A DNA stretch of 40,090 nt. Source: Prochlorococcus sp. AG-347-G22. Lineage in GTDB: Bacteria > Cyanobacteriota > Cyanobacteriia > PCC-6307 > Cyanobiaceae. A program made the translations under genes and the position numbers. Numbering within the stretch: the first letter of the stretch is position 1; each line of letters starts with the position of its first letter. The DNA lies in assembly GCA_003281635.1 (NCBI GenBank), contig QCBK01000013.1, positions 1-40,090 of the forward strand. The letters run 5' to 3'. Of the stretch, positions 9,534 through 16,820 are shown piece by piece. The notes beneath the pieces were generated by a model. The model did not search any database and was not told the DNA's origin. It worked only from the letters and a program-made list of their open reading frames with translations.

Positions 9534-9554
9534 AATTTTTAAAAATATTTCGTT

Positions 9555-10427
9555 TTGATTGGAATCCTTTCTGCTTTTGGAGCTGCTACATCTTGGACAT
9601 ATGCGTGCTTTATTTGGCGCGCGCAAACTCAAAAATATAAATCAATAGATATTAATTTAATAAAAAATATAATAGCTTTTTTAATTTTTATACCTGCTTT
9701 TATCAATTTAAGTTCTATAACTGCATTAAAAAACGTATTTATACTACTAATTAGTGGAATAATAGGTATTGGTTTAGGTGATACTTTCTATTTAAAGTCA
9801 CTACAAACAATTGGTACAAGAAAAACTTTATCTATAGAAACTCTTTCTCCGTTAATGGCAGCTTTGTCAGGGAAAATTTTTATTAATGAAAATTTATTAA
9901 CTAAATCATGGGTTGGAATAATTATAGTAACGATTTCGCTATTCATAATTCTCAGAAAAGGTAACGATTTTAAAGAGGAAAACCCCTCTTTCTCAGAAAA
10001 AAATAACTTTAAGACTTTTGCTTTTCCTTTTTTATCAGTTTTATGTGCTGTTCTTGGAGGTCTTTTATCAAGGATGGTTTTCCTTCAAAGCAATTTATCT
10101 CCTTTCCTTACAACTGAAATAAGATTATTAGGTGCAATAATTTTTTTGATTATTCTAAAAGGATTTAAGATTAATTTTTTCTTAAAAAACATAGACAAAA
10201 AACAACAAAAAAGGTTTTTTATTTCAATACTTCTTGGAACTAATTTAGGAATATTTCTACAACAAGTTGTATTTAAAACCCTTCCCATAGGAATAGGATG
10301 GGCTTTATTAAGCACATCTCCAGTAATTTCCTTATTTTTTGCTAAGAATGAGGAAAGAGAAATTACCAAAAAAATAATATTTTTTACTTGTTTTTTATTT
10401 TTTGGCTTGACATTAATAATTCTTTAA
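9555..10427 (+). CDS. EamA/DMT-superfamily transporter
   Basis: This 290-aa, very hydrophobic protein has about ten predicted helices and the two-repeat layout of drug/metabolite (EamA) transporters. The N-terminal start GILSAFGAATSWTYACFIW and the end of repeat 1 (IETLSPLMAALSGKIFINENL, with a Pro in the helix and a charged loop) are typical. Repeat 2 ends with LSTSPVISLFFA. The start is TTG 9555-9557; no better start lies nearby. The substrate cannot be inferred. Confidence 0.85.
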   Translation: MIGILSAFGAATSWTYACFIWRAQTQKYKSIDINLIKNIIAFLIFIPAFINLSSITALKNVFILLISGIIGIGLGDTFYLKSLQTIGTRKTLSIETLSPLMAALSGKIFINENLLTKSWVGIIIVTISLFIILRKGNDFKEENPSFSEKNNFKTFAFPFLSVLCAVLGGLLSRMVFLQSNLSPFLTTEIRLLGAIIFLIILKGFKINFFLKNIDKKQQKRFFISILLGTNLGIFLQQVVFKTLPIGIGWALLSTSPVISLFFAKNEEREITKKIIFFTCFLFFGLTLIIL

Positions 10428-10504
10428 TCTCTGAGTTAATGTAAAAAATACTCATGTTAATAAAAATCAAATTAAATAAAATTACCTTATAAACACTCAA
10501 AACA

Positions 10505-10627
10505 ATGAAAACATTAAAGAAAAAAAGACTCGGAACATTGGAAGTTTATGTTATTTTTTTAAGCTGCATTTATGCAGGCTTTATAGGTTATAAATCTCTA
10601 TTAAATGTTTTATTTACTTGGAATTAA
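10505..10627 (+). CDS. Single-helix microprotein (40 aa)
   Basis: The 40 residues have a basic N-terminus (MKTLKKKRLG) and one membrane helix (VYVIFLSCIYAGFIGY). The stop overlaps the end of the convergent gene at 10624-10758 by 4 bp. Such tight convergence is common among real small genes in compact genomes. Confidence 0.45.
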   Translation: MKTLKKKRLGTLEVYVIFLSCIYAGFIGYKSLLNVLFTWN

Positions 10628-10758
10628 TTAATTCTTTCTAATGATTTAATCAATTTCCCTCCATCTTGGTCATCATCATCATTTGAAGCGAAAAATAAAA
10701 AAAATATTCCTAGAGAAGCTATAGATAGGGAAATTGACAATACAGAAAGCTCATCCAT
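10624..10758 (-). CDS. Small membrane protein with acidic QDGG tail (44 aa)
   Basis: One N-terminal membrane helix (VLSISLSIASLGIFFLFFA) is followed by the acidic motif NDDDDQDGGKLI. The same motif ends the 60-aa protein at 11898-12080 (DDDNNDDQDGGMLI), so the two probably belong to one family of single-pass proteins with an acidic C-terminal face. Function unknown. Confidence 0.55.
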   Translation of the reverse strand: MDELSVLSISLSIASLGIFFLFFASNDDDDQDGGKLIKSLERIN

Positions 10759-10878
10759 AAATTAGAAATTTTTTTTTATGATAAACGAAAAAAAATAAAA
10801 CACAGTTAAGAAATACACATTCTCGAAAATAAATATTTCTTTCATTTGTAAAATGAAAAAACACATCCGAACTATTTC

Positions 10879-11154
10879 GTGAAAGTTCTAATATCTTCCC
10901 CCTGTAGTGCAAGCGTAATAATTCAGTATGGAATAAAAAGTTGGCCTATTTGGAAATGTGAGCCAAGCAAATTTCAATGGAATTACGATGATAAGGAAAT
11001 TTGCTTAATTATTGAAGGTCAAGCGAAAATCAGTACCCAAAATGGCGACATTTACGTAATTAAAGCTGGAGATCTAGTTGAGTTTCCTGCTGGACTTAAC
11101 TGCGAATGGGAAGTAACCAAAAGTATTAAAAAACATTATCGATTAGGTAGCTAA
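10879..11154 (+). CDS. Cupin-domain protein (DUF861/cupin_3 type)
   Basis: This 91-aa single cupin barrel shows the cupin_3 pattern: WPIWKCEPSKFQWNYDDKEICLIIEGQAKI, then GDLVEFPAGLNCEWEV. It resembles the small cupins related to EutQ and (S)-ureidoglycine aminohydrolase. Classical metal-binding histidines are largely missing, so a catalytic role is doubtful. The start is GTG 10879-10881. Confidence 0.8.
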   Translation: MKVLISSPCSASVIIQYGIKSWPIWKCEPSKFQWNYDDKEICLIIEGQAKISTQNGDIYVIKAGDLVEFPAGLNCEWEVTKSIKKHYRLGS

Positions 11155-11245
11155 ATTTAAGAAAAAAGATTTTTTCTTCTTTACTGTTAATTCAATGTAG
11201 ATAAGATATGGTTAATAAATAATTTTCAAGAAGGAAACTAATATT

Positions 11246-11416
11246 ATGCCTTTTACTGATCAAGAATATTTTGAGGTTATTGAAAAAAACGAAATAGTAA
11301 AAAAGGCCTTTGAAAATATTAAGCAAATTTGCATTGATTTACAAAAACAAACAAATTGTCCTGAAGAGGATCTAAAAGATTTTCTTGAATTTATATCTAA
11401 ACAATGGAATAAGTAA
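11246..11416 (+). CDS. Small soluble hypothetical protein (56 aa)
   Basis: ATG 11246-11248 is preceded by an AAGGAA ribosome site at 11231. The 56-residue product is acidic and helical, with Cys at positions 29 and 38, and ends in an amphipathic helix (LKDFLEFISKQW). Function unknown; the clear ribosome site supports translation. Confidence 0.55.
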   Translation: MPFTDQEYFEVIEKNEIVKKAFENIKQICIDLQKQTNCPEEDLKDFLEFISKQWNK

Positions 11417-11480
11417 TAATTAACAAGTCTTTAAAATACTAAATTTAAAATTTCAATTTAGTTTTCTGACAGAATAAGTT

Positions 11481-11612
11481 CTAATCTAATTCCTTTTTTG
11501 GTTTTGTATTGATGCTGGAAGTTCCCTTAGCAGCAGAAACGAAGAAAAAGAAGCCTACAATTCCTGATATACCAAATATCGCAGCCAAAGGATCAAAAGT
11601 GAAAGAAAACAT
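11481..11612 (-). CDS. Small membrane protein (43 aa)
   Basis: One membrane helix (PLAAIFGISGIVGFFFFVSAA) is followed by a Lys-rich soluble tail. A longer reading from a TTG at 11663 exists, but its first 17 residues look non-coding, so ATG 11610-11612 is preferred. The family is not recognised. Confidence 0.5.
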   Translation of the reverse strand: MFSFTFDPLAAIFGISGIVGFFFFVSAAKGTSSINTKPKKELD

Positions 11613-11740
11613 AGAATTTATAAAATCAAGATAAATAATAGTTTTTGAATCAAAATTGTACAATTATTGTTAAGTATAAAAAATAACAACTGCGCGATTC
11701 ATTATGTCATTATTAGTTTTTCAGTAGGTTCAATAAAATT

Positions 11741-11765
11741 ATTCTTCAAATTCATATTGAAGAAT
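11741..11765. other. Perfect 9-bp inverted repeat (hairpin)
   Basis: ATTCTTCAA (11741-11749) and TTGAAGAAT (11757-11765) are separated by 7 nt. It lies in the 234-bp gap between the divergent small genes ending their 5' regions at 11612 and 11898. No T-run follows on either strand. It could be an operator or an RNA hairpin; apart from it I see nothing in this gap. Confidence 0.4.
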
Positions 11766-11897
11766 AAAAATATCAATAAATACCAAAGATCTATTCATAC
11801 CAAAGAAAAAAGGTTTTCTAAAAATATTTATGGAAATATTGAATAACAATATTTTAGAGGATCCACAATTATTGTTTCTTTAGATTAGTATCAACAA

Positions 11898-12080
11898 ATG
11901 ACAGATTTGTACTCAGCTTCTTCCTCAGTAAGTTATTTTACAGCGATACTATGGTGCCTTTACCCCATCGCTATTCTTGTAATCATTGAGTTAATACTTG
12001 GAGGTGGGTTTGACGATGACAATAATGACGACCAAGATGGTGGAATGCTTATACCTGCCTACTCAAGATCCAACGTTTAA
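11898..12080 (+). CDS. Small membrane protein with acidic QDGG tail (60 aa)
   Basis: A Ser-rich N-terminus precedes one strong membrane helix (ILWCLYPIAILVIIELIL). A Gly-Gly-Gly hinge and the acidic motif FDDDNNDDQDGGMLIP follow. The tail is shared with the 44-aa protein at 10624-10758. Proteins of this design are probably thylakoid or plasma-membrane microproteins (inference). It appears to lead a same-strand run of tiny genes down to 12862. Confidence 0.6.
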   Translation: MTDLYSASSSVSYFTAILWCLYPIAILVIIELILGGGFDDDNNDDQDGGMLIPAYSRSNV

Positions 12081-12126
12081 AATTTTTTTGAATTTTAAAT
12101 AACAAATTAAAAAGATTTTCATTAAA

Positions 12127-12267
12127 TTGAATAACAATATTGATACAACTTTTATTTCCCTGATTACCCTAACCATTTTCATCATTACCACACTCTCTTG
12201 GCTGGTCTTAAGAACCCTTAAAGAAGGTAGAAAAGCCTTAAAAGAAATAAATAAGGATAGATCGTAA
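12127..12267 (+). CDS. Single-helix microprotein (46 aa)
   Basis: It starts with TTG at 12127 and has a membrane helix (FISLITLTIFIITTLSWLVL) and a basic tail (KEGRKALKEINKDRS). It lies 46 bp after the QDGG gene. Helix-plus-charged-tail composition supports coding; the non-ATG start lowers confidence. Confidence 0.45.
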   Translation: MNNNIDTTFISLITLTIFIITTLSWLVLRTLKEGRKALKEINKDRS

Positions 12268-12517
12268 AAATATCAAAAATCATTTAAAAATATAGAATTT
12301 TCATTAAATATAAACACTTTGATTTATAAGCTTTTTCAACTAAAAAGATATATTCCTAAAATTTAAAAACTTTTCATTCTGAAAGCTTGGGAAAAGCATA
12401 AAAAAACTTAAATAAATACTAGAATTTGTTTGATTGCTAAGCTAAAAAATTACCAATCTATTGATATCCCTTTTTTTCTGAAAGGCCCTCTCTTTGTAAT
12501 TACTTTAATAAATAAAC

Positions 12518-12613
12518 ATGCATCTTAATTCTTTACTTTATATCTGTTCTATATCTTTATTCATTTATATAATGGCGCTATTTTGGAGAGACTTGCCAAA
12601 TCAAAAGAAATAA
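12518..12613 (+). CDS. Single-helix microprotein (31 aa)
   Basis: ATG 12518-12520 to TAA 12611-12613. One membrane helix (LLYICSISLFIYIMALFW) ends in a polar tail RDLPNQKK. The 250 bp upstream (12268-12517) is AT-rich and shows no further ORF or hairpin of note. The W-R-D-L-P ending is reminiscent of short thylakoid subunits, but no homologue is recognised. Confidence 0.4.
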   Translation: MHLNSLLYICSISLFIYIMALFWRDLPNQKK

Positions 12614-12694
12614 ATAAATAATTAATATTAATTTTGTTGCTTATCAAAAAAAATTGAGTTATTAATTTAATATTGGATTTAATTTTTTATATCA

Positions 12695-12862
12695 ATGCTG
12701 AAAGGATCTTCAAATAACAATAACAAAAATATATTCTCACAGAGTTCAAGTATTGCAAAAGAAAAGATGATTTGCAAAGACGGATTCTGTTCATTACCAA
12801 ATCAAGATGATATCCCCAAAAAAGATTCAAATGATATGAATTTATTTGATCCTATTAAGTAA
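12695..12862 (+). CDS. Small soluble protein with C-x5-C motif (55 aa)
   Basis: A low-complexity Ser/Asn N-terminus is followed by MICKDGFCSLPNQDD, a compact Cys pair around a Gly turn. That pattern suggests a redox or metal-binding loop. The rest is Asp/Lys-rich and likely disordered. Family not recognised. Confidence 0.5.
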   Translation: MLKGSSNNNNKNIFSQSSSIAKEKMICKDGFCSLPNQDDIPKKDSNDMNLFDPIK

Positions 12863-12927
12863 ATAAATAACATTTTGTTAAATTTAAGGTTAATTTGAGA
12901 ATTTTAAATTCTTTAAAATTTTAATTT

Positions 12928-13254
12928 ATGCTTAATGACTTTTTAAATGCATATAAGGAGTTTTGGATTAAAGCTACAGACTTCAATGGATTCACATCTC
13001 GAAGTGATTGGTGGTTAGTTCAATTAGCTAATCTTATAATTTCTTTACTTACTATCCCAATATTTTTAAAAACGTTTGGTTTCAATGCTTATGGAGTTGT
13101 TTGTATAGTTCCTCAAATAGCTATAGATATAAGAAGAATCAAAGATTTTGGAAAAGATTGGAAATGGATCTTTATTAATTTAATACCTATCTTCGGATGG
13201 ATCTTGTGGTTCATCTGGTTAGGCTTTGGTAAGACAGGTAATAGAAAAAAATAA
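12928..13254 (+). CDS. DUF805 family membrane protein
   Basis: This 108-aa protein shows the DUF805 pattern: YKEFWIKATDFNGFTSRSDWW (aromatic-rich segment with R-S-D/E-x-W), two to three hydrophobic segments, then IDIRRIKDFGKDWKW and a final helix ending WLGFGKTGNRKK. Other family members are three- to four-helix inner-membrane proteins such as YhaH/YhaI. Function unknown. Confidence 0.88.
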   Translation: MLNDFLNAYKEFWIKATDFNGFTSRSDWWLVQLANLIISLLTIPIFLKTFGFNAYGVVCIVPQIAIDIRRIKDFGKDWKWIFINLIPIFGWILWFIWLGFGKTGNRKK

Positions 13255-13267
13255 ACTTACATAGAAA

Positions 13268-13594
13268 TCAACTCTTTATTATTTGTCTTTTTTTAAAATC
13301 TACAAATCTTATCTTGTTTCTTAACCGTATATGTTTTTCAAGAATTCTAAACACGTGCATCTCGCATTCGGATAATTTGAGAAACTGATCGAGTGTATCT
13401 TTATCTTCTTGATCAAAATCCTCGAAAACTTCTGAAATAGCAATACTATTTTTAGAAATAAAATCCTCTGCGACATCTTGAGGATTCTTGCCTAATTCAA
13501 AATCCCGAAAAGCTTCATAAGAATTAAGTTCTCTAGTTAACCAATTAAACCATGGTTCATTTTTACCATGTTTTTTATTTATGATTTTCTTCAT
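13268..13594 (-). CDS. Conserved hypothetical protein, paralogue of the 2555-2821 product
   Basis: This 108-aa acidic protein shares the W-F-x-W, G-x-x-P-x-x-x-A-E-x-F-x-S-x-N and D-x-L-x-x-F-x-K-L-S-E-x-E-x-H pattern with the 88-aa protein at 2555-2821, plus a longer C-terminal basic tail. It converges on the DUF805 gene with 13 bp between stops. No known domain was recognised. Confidence 0.7.
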   Translation of the reverse strand: MKKIINKKHGKNEPWFNWLTRELNSYEAFRDFELGKNPQDVAEDFISKNSIAISEVFEDFDQEDKDTLDQFLKLSECEMHVFRILEKHIRLRNKIRFVDFKKRQIIKS

Positions 13595-13742
13595 GAAAAA
13601 TAATTTACTAGTATAATCATTATTCTTTATTCACTCTTTGACAGCTGTAAAATTACCTATTTTTAAAATTTAATTTAAAGATAATCCACATTTATTTTTT
13701 ACAAAATAACCGACATAATTTCACAAATTAATCTTCGTAAAG

Positions 13743-13768
13743 AATGAGTATTTATTACTCATTTTTTT
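13743..13768 (+). terminator. Rho-independent terminator, no gene immediately upstream
   Basis: An 8-bp stem (AATGAGTA / TACTCATT) with a 5-nt loop is followed by five Ts on the plus strand. The 150 bp before it contain no plus-strand gene, so it ends either an attenuated leader of the 13808 gene or a short RNA. Confidence 0.5.
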
Positions 13769-13807
13769 GTTTATAAAATAGCTAGAATTTATTTTTAATA
13801 AAGTACG

Positions 13808-14026
13808 TTGTCAATTCCCTTTTATGACTTTCCTTCATCTCCAATTTTAATAATTGGTGCTCTTGGTATTGCAGTAGCTATAGCAGTTTTCTTTGTTTCT
13901 TACCAAAAATATTTCAATTCTCCTTTGAACAAAGAGCTTGCAGAAAAGAAAAAAGCCTTAATTAAGGAACAAAAAGAATTAAATGAAAGATTAGAAAAAA
14001 TAGAGCAAGATTTAAAAAATTTATAA
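13808..14026 (+). CDS. Small membrane-anchored coiled-coil protein (72 aa)
   Basis: One N-terminal membrane helix (ILIIGALGIAVAIAVFFVSY) is followed by ~35 residues of Lys/Glu/Leu heptad-like sequence (KALIKEQKELNERLEKIEQDL), a clear coiled-coil candidate. The start is TTG 13808-13810. It could serve as a membrane anchor for a soluble partner. Confidence 0.6.
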   Translation: MSIPFYDFPSSPILIIGALGIAVAIAVFFVSYQKYFNSPLNKELAEKKKALIKEQKELNERLEKIEQDLKNL

Positions 14027-14110
14027 AAAATTACTCTTATTGAGATAACTTAATAATCTCGAATTCAAGACCTTAATTTTTTAAATCGAAATTATGGTCT
14101 ATAAGGGGTT

Positions 14111-14266
14111 ATGGATAAAGATCATCTTATTGACTTAATTTCTAATAGCCTTGTTTATGAGAGTTATAATTCTGACTCTACTGAGAACCTTAGTGACTTT
14201 AAAAATTACTTAGAAAGATTAAATCTAGATCAATTAAGAACTATGTCTAAAGAATTTATTCTTTAG
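14111..14266 (+). CDS. Small soluble hypothetical protein (51 aa)
   Basis: ATG 14111-14113 is preceded by an AAGGGG-like ribosome site. The 51-residue product is acidic and helical (LIDLISNSLVYES; FKNYLERLNLDQLRTM) without Cys or a membrane segment. Its stop codon overlaps the GTA half of an NtcA-like sequence that precedes the desaturase gene. Confidence 0.55.
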   Translation: MDKDHLIDLISNSLVYESYNSDSTENLSDFKNYLERLNLDQLRTMSKEFIL

Positions 14267-14279
14267 TATGATGTTGTAC
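14266..14279. promoter_or_regulatory. NtcA-like site GTA-N8-TAC upstream of desaturase
   Basis: GTA (14266-14268), 8 nt and TAC (14277-14279) match the NtcA consensus. A TAN3T -10-like TACTTT lies 24 nt downstream at 14304, 35 nt before the desaturase ATG. The consensus is short; at this base composition I estimate about 13 chance matches in the window. Confidence 0.3.
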
Positions 14280-14344
14280 ATAATTTTTTTATTAAATAAT
14301 CAATACTTTTTAAAAATTGTTACTATCAGAAAAATAAGATAAAT

Positions 14345-15451
14345 ATGCTTAAAGTAAATAGAGGTGATTTTTTAATAAAGCCATTTCTAAAAAGAAATAA
14401 TATTAGAGCTTCATATCAAATTATTTCTACCATATTCCCAATAATTTCTATTTGGTTAATCATCTACCAAATAACAAATCAACCTTTTTCATTATTGATA
14501 AAAGGATTTCTATTAATACCTTTTATAGTTCTTCTAACTCTGTTCTCTTCTCGAACATTCTCTTTAATGCATGATTGCGGTCATAATTCTCTTTTCACAA
14601 AACGGAAATTAAATCGCTTTTTTGGATTTTTGCTTGGCTTAGTTAATGGTATTCCACAGAAGTCATGGTCAATTGATCATTCATTTCATCATAGAAATAA
14701 TGGAAATTGGGAAATTTACAAAGGGCCAATAGATGTTTTAAGTCTCGAAGACTATAATTCCCTTACAAAAAGAGAGAGAATACTTTATAAATTAAGTCGA
14801 AACTGGATAATGCTATTCCCTGGCGGTTTTTATTACTTAGTTTTAAAACCTAGATTAGGAATTGTTATTATTATTTTTAATTTGACTAAAGATATATTAG
14901 AAGAGACTTTTATAAAAATAAAAAACAGAGAAATTTCTCAACTTCTAACTATTAATTCAAGAGTAAAACCACCTTTTTCTGATTATGGAGATAATTTCAG
15001 TGAGATAAGTGAATTAATAATTAATAACATAGTTGTAATATTAGGGTGGATTTTTATGTGTAAATGGTTTGGGCTAGTTTTTTTCTTATCATTTTATTCC
15101 ATGGTATTAACCTTATCAGCAGCAATTTTAATATGTGTTTTTTTCGTACAACATAATTATGAGAACACTTATGCTAAAAATACAAAAAATTGGGATCTTA
15201 TAGATGGAGCGATTTTAGGTAGTAGTAATTTAGATATCCCTAATTGGCTAAATTGGTTTTTAGCAGACATATCCTTTCACAGCATTCATCATCTCTCTGA
15301 GAGAATACCAAATTACAACTTAAGAGCTTGTCATAAAGCAAACATTCATTTACTCCAACAATCAAAGTTCTTAAAATTGAGCGATTTTTCAAATTGCTTC
15401 AAATATATTATTTGGGATAATAAAAAAGAAAAATTAATTCCAATAATTTAA
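14345..15451 (+). CDS. Membrane fatty-acid desaturase (DesA-like, proteobacterial type)
   Basis: This 368-aa di-iron membrane desaturase has three histidine boxes: H76-DCGH80, H112-SFHH116 and H312-SIHH316. The segment after box 2 (GPIDVLSLEDYNSLTKRERILYKL) and FVQHNYENTY plus LGSSNLDIP before box 3 match the bacterial desaturases related to omega-6 enzymes. Between ~171 and ~227 there seems to be an insertion compared with the family as I know it. It probably inserts a double bond into membrane acyl lipids using ferredoxin. Regiochemistry cannot be told. Confidence 0.88.
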   Translation: MLKVNRGDFLIKPFLKRNNIRASYQIISTIFPIISIWLIIYQITNQPFSLLIKGFLLIPFIVLLTLFSSRTFSLMHDCGHNSLFTKRKLNRFFGFLLGLVNGIPQKSWSIDHSFHHRNNGNWEIYKGPIDVLSLEDYNSLTKRERILYKLSRNWIMLFPGGFYYLVLKPRLGIVIIIFNLTKDILEETFIKIKNREISQLLTINSRVKPPFSDYGDNFSEISELIINNIVVILGWIFMCKWFGLVFFLSFYSMVLTLSAAILICVFFVQHNYENTYAKNTKNWDLIDGAILGSSNLDIPNWLNWFLADISFHSIHHLSERIPNYNLRACHKANIHLLQQSKFLKLSDFSNCFKYIIWDNKKEKLIPII

Positions 15452-15454
15452 AAT

Positions 15455-15607
15455 CTAATTCAACCTTCTTCTCAATTTTCTTTTTAGGGGAATACTGCTA
15501 TATGCATGAGTACCAATAGATGGAGGCAAGTCATTCTTCAAAGGATGCATAAAAGCATTTGCCATACTCTCTAACATTTCCGAAAGCCAATTAGTTACTG
15601 ATTTCAT
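15455..15607 (-). CDS. Small basic hypothetical protein (50 aa)
   Basis: ATG 15605-15607 to TAG 15455-15457. The product has an amphipathic helix (WLSEMLESMANAFMHPL), a Pro-rich middle (LPPSIGTHAYSSIP) and a strongly basic end (LKRKLRRRLN). It converges with the desaturase gene, 3 bp between stops. Confidence 0.5.
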   Translation of the reverse strand: MKSVTNWLSEMLESMANAFMHPLKNDLPPSIGTHAYSSIPLKRKLRRRLN

Positions 15608-15659
15608 TTAAAAATCTAAAAGTGTACTTTTTTATCATCTAACTAAATAACTAAAAAGT

Positions 15660-15684
15660 AAATCAGTCTTTATGCTGATTTTTT
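15660..15684 (+). terminator. Candidate terminator downstream of the desaturase
   Basis: A 7-bp stem AAATCAG / CTGATTT with an 8-nt loop runs into a T tract. It would end the desaturase transcript after reading antisense through the small convergent gene at 15455-15607. Confidence 0.45.
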
Positions 15685-15762
15685 GGGAAGATTAACTTAT
15701 AAAATTAATATTAAATATTCAAAATTATTGTTTCCTTCTCTGTTTTGAAAGAAAGATATTAC

Positions 15763-15778
15763 TACCTTTTAAAAGGTA
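15763..15778. promoter_or_regulatory. Perfect 16-bp palindrome, candidate operator
   Basis: TACCTTTTAAAAGGTA is a perfect palindrome 119 bp before the Cys-rich gene at 15897. It is not followed by a T tract, which fits a repressor or activator site better than a terminator. Confidence 0.35.
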
Positions 15779-15896
15779 AACCAGGTGCAAAATATTTTTA
15801 GTAAATAATACTTATTTTTTCTAATTAACTTAATAAATTAAATTATTGAACATAATTTCATGCTATATCTCTATTCCAAATAAATCTAACAATATT

Positions 15897-16055
15897 ATGA
15901 ATGATTCATTTGTTTCTACAAACCAAAATATAGAAATAGATTCTATTAATTCATATTTTGAGTGCATCACTGAATGCAGTAATGTGGATGGTCATCAAGA
16001 ATGTATTACACGTTGTATAGAAGTTCATTTAAAGGGAGGTGATCAAAATGAATAA
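15897..16055 (+). CDS. Twin CX3C microprotein (52 aa)
   Basis: The C-terminal half holds C-x3-C-x8-C-x3-C (FECITECSNVDGHQECITRC), two CX3C pairs facing each other across a turn. This spacing allows either a disulfide-stapled helical hairpin, as in mitochondrial twin-CX3C proteins, or a metal site. A longer reading from 15846 exists, but ATG 15897 removes unlikely residues. The next gene begins inside its last codons. Confidence 0.6.
   Translation: MNDSFVSTNQNIEIDSINSYFECITECSNVDGHQECITRCIEVHLKGGDQNE
16031..16044 (+). promoter_or_regulatory. Unusually complete Shine-Dalgarno sequence
   Basis: AAAGGGAGGTGATC is nearly the full complement of the 16S rRNA 3' end (one extra G). It lies 3 nt before the ATG at 16048. 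Ribosome sites in this window are mostly weak, so this one marks strong or coupled translation of the 50-aa protein. Confidence 0.6.
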
Positions 16056-16200
16056 AAAAAATTCACCTCAAAGAAAAACGACTTTAAAATGGAACACGAA
16101 TGGAGATCTTTCGGAAATTGATATGTTAAGAATTTTAGAAAAGATATCATCACATGATCTTAATCAATGTGAATTAACATGCGATTCGGATCAAGCTTAA
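16048..16200 (+). CDS. Small protein with terminal CX3CD motif (50 aa), coupled to the twin-CX3C gene
   Basis: ATG 16048 overlaps the preceding gene by 8 bp in another frame. The product has a basic N-terminus (MNKKNSPQRKTTLKW), a helix (LSEIDMLRILEKI) and ends NQCELTCDSDQA, that is C-x3-C-D. Overlap and the strong ribosome site suggest the two Cys-rich proteins are made together and may act as partners (inference). Confidence 0.6.
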   Translation: MNKKNSPQRKTTLKWNTNGDLSEIDMLRILEKISSHDLNQCELTCDSDQA

Positions 16201-16323
16201 AAACTATTATTTCTTGCTTTTTTTAAATTATTAATTAAGCAAAAAATTGGATACTAAAATCAAACAAATACTTCTAATAAGATTTGGAACATTTTCACGA
16301 TATCTTAGGGTTTATTTAAAAAA

Positions 16324-16464
16324 TTAATTTTTAGACCCCCTACCTTTTTTTAAGAATGTTTTACTAATTTCTTTTTTTGTTAGTTGAATCGGTTTTACTA
16401 AACCTGAATCACCATGTGTTGGACAATAATACGTAATAAGCATCCACCTTTTTTCATCTTCCAT
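16324..16464 (-). CDS. Small hypothetical protein (46 aa)
   Basis: ATG 16462-16464 to TAA 16324-16326. The sequence WMLITYYCPTHGDSGLVKPIQL gives a likely beta-rich fold with one Cys-Pro-Thr-His-Gly turn, followed by a Lys-rich helix. The C-P-x-H-G pattern resembles half of a zinc knuckle. Family not recognised. Confidence 0.45.
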   Translation of the reverse strand: MEDEKRWMLITYYCPTHGDSGLVKPIQLTKKEISKTFLKKGRGSKN

Positions 16465-16653
16465 AAGTGTTCTGAAACTAAATCGTTATTGGTTTACTAG
16501 GACGAATTTTGAAAAAACTGATATTTTTTAATCTTTTTTTTTTTTTTACTTAATAATTTATAAAAATTTTGAATCTATTCTCACTTTATAGATATTAATA
16601 CGCATGACTTTCAGGAAAAATCCTGCTATTAATTAATAAATTCAAAATTAATC

Positions 16654-16785
16654 ATGTCTCTAGAATCTATATTGATGGTAGTTGCTCCAATCTGTCTTTT
16701 TACAGCAGGAGTAATTGTTATACCTATTATAGTAAAACCTCGTAAACGATCTAGTTTGCCTAAGAGGTATATACGCGGTCTTTAA
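16654..16785 (+). CDS. Single-helix microprotein (43 aa)
   Basis: One membrane helix (ILMVVAPICLFTAGVIVIPIIV) is followed by a basic tail KPRKRSSLPKRYIRGL. Positive-inside rules place the tail in the cytoplasm. No homologue recognised. Confidence 0.5.
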   Translation: MSLESILMVVAPICLFTAGVIVIPIIVKPRKRSSLPKRYIRGL

Positions 16786-16820
16786 ATTAATTAAGTTTTA
16801 AAGAAGAGCAAAGATAATCA

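Noticed and set aside
11159..11178. A-run/T-run hairpin after the small cupin gene
   Set aside because: The loop would be only 2 nt and the stem nearly all A-T; ordinary AT-rich sequence explains it.
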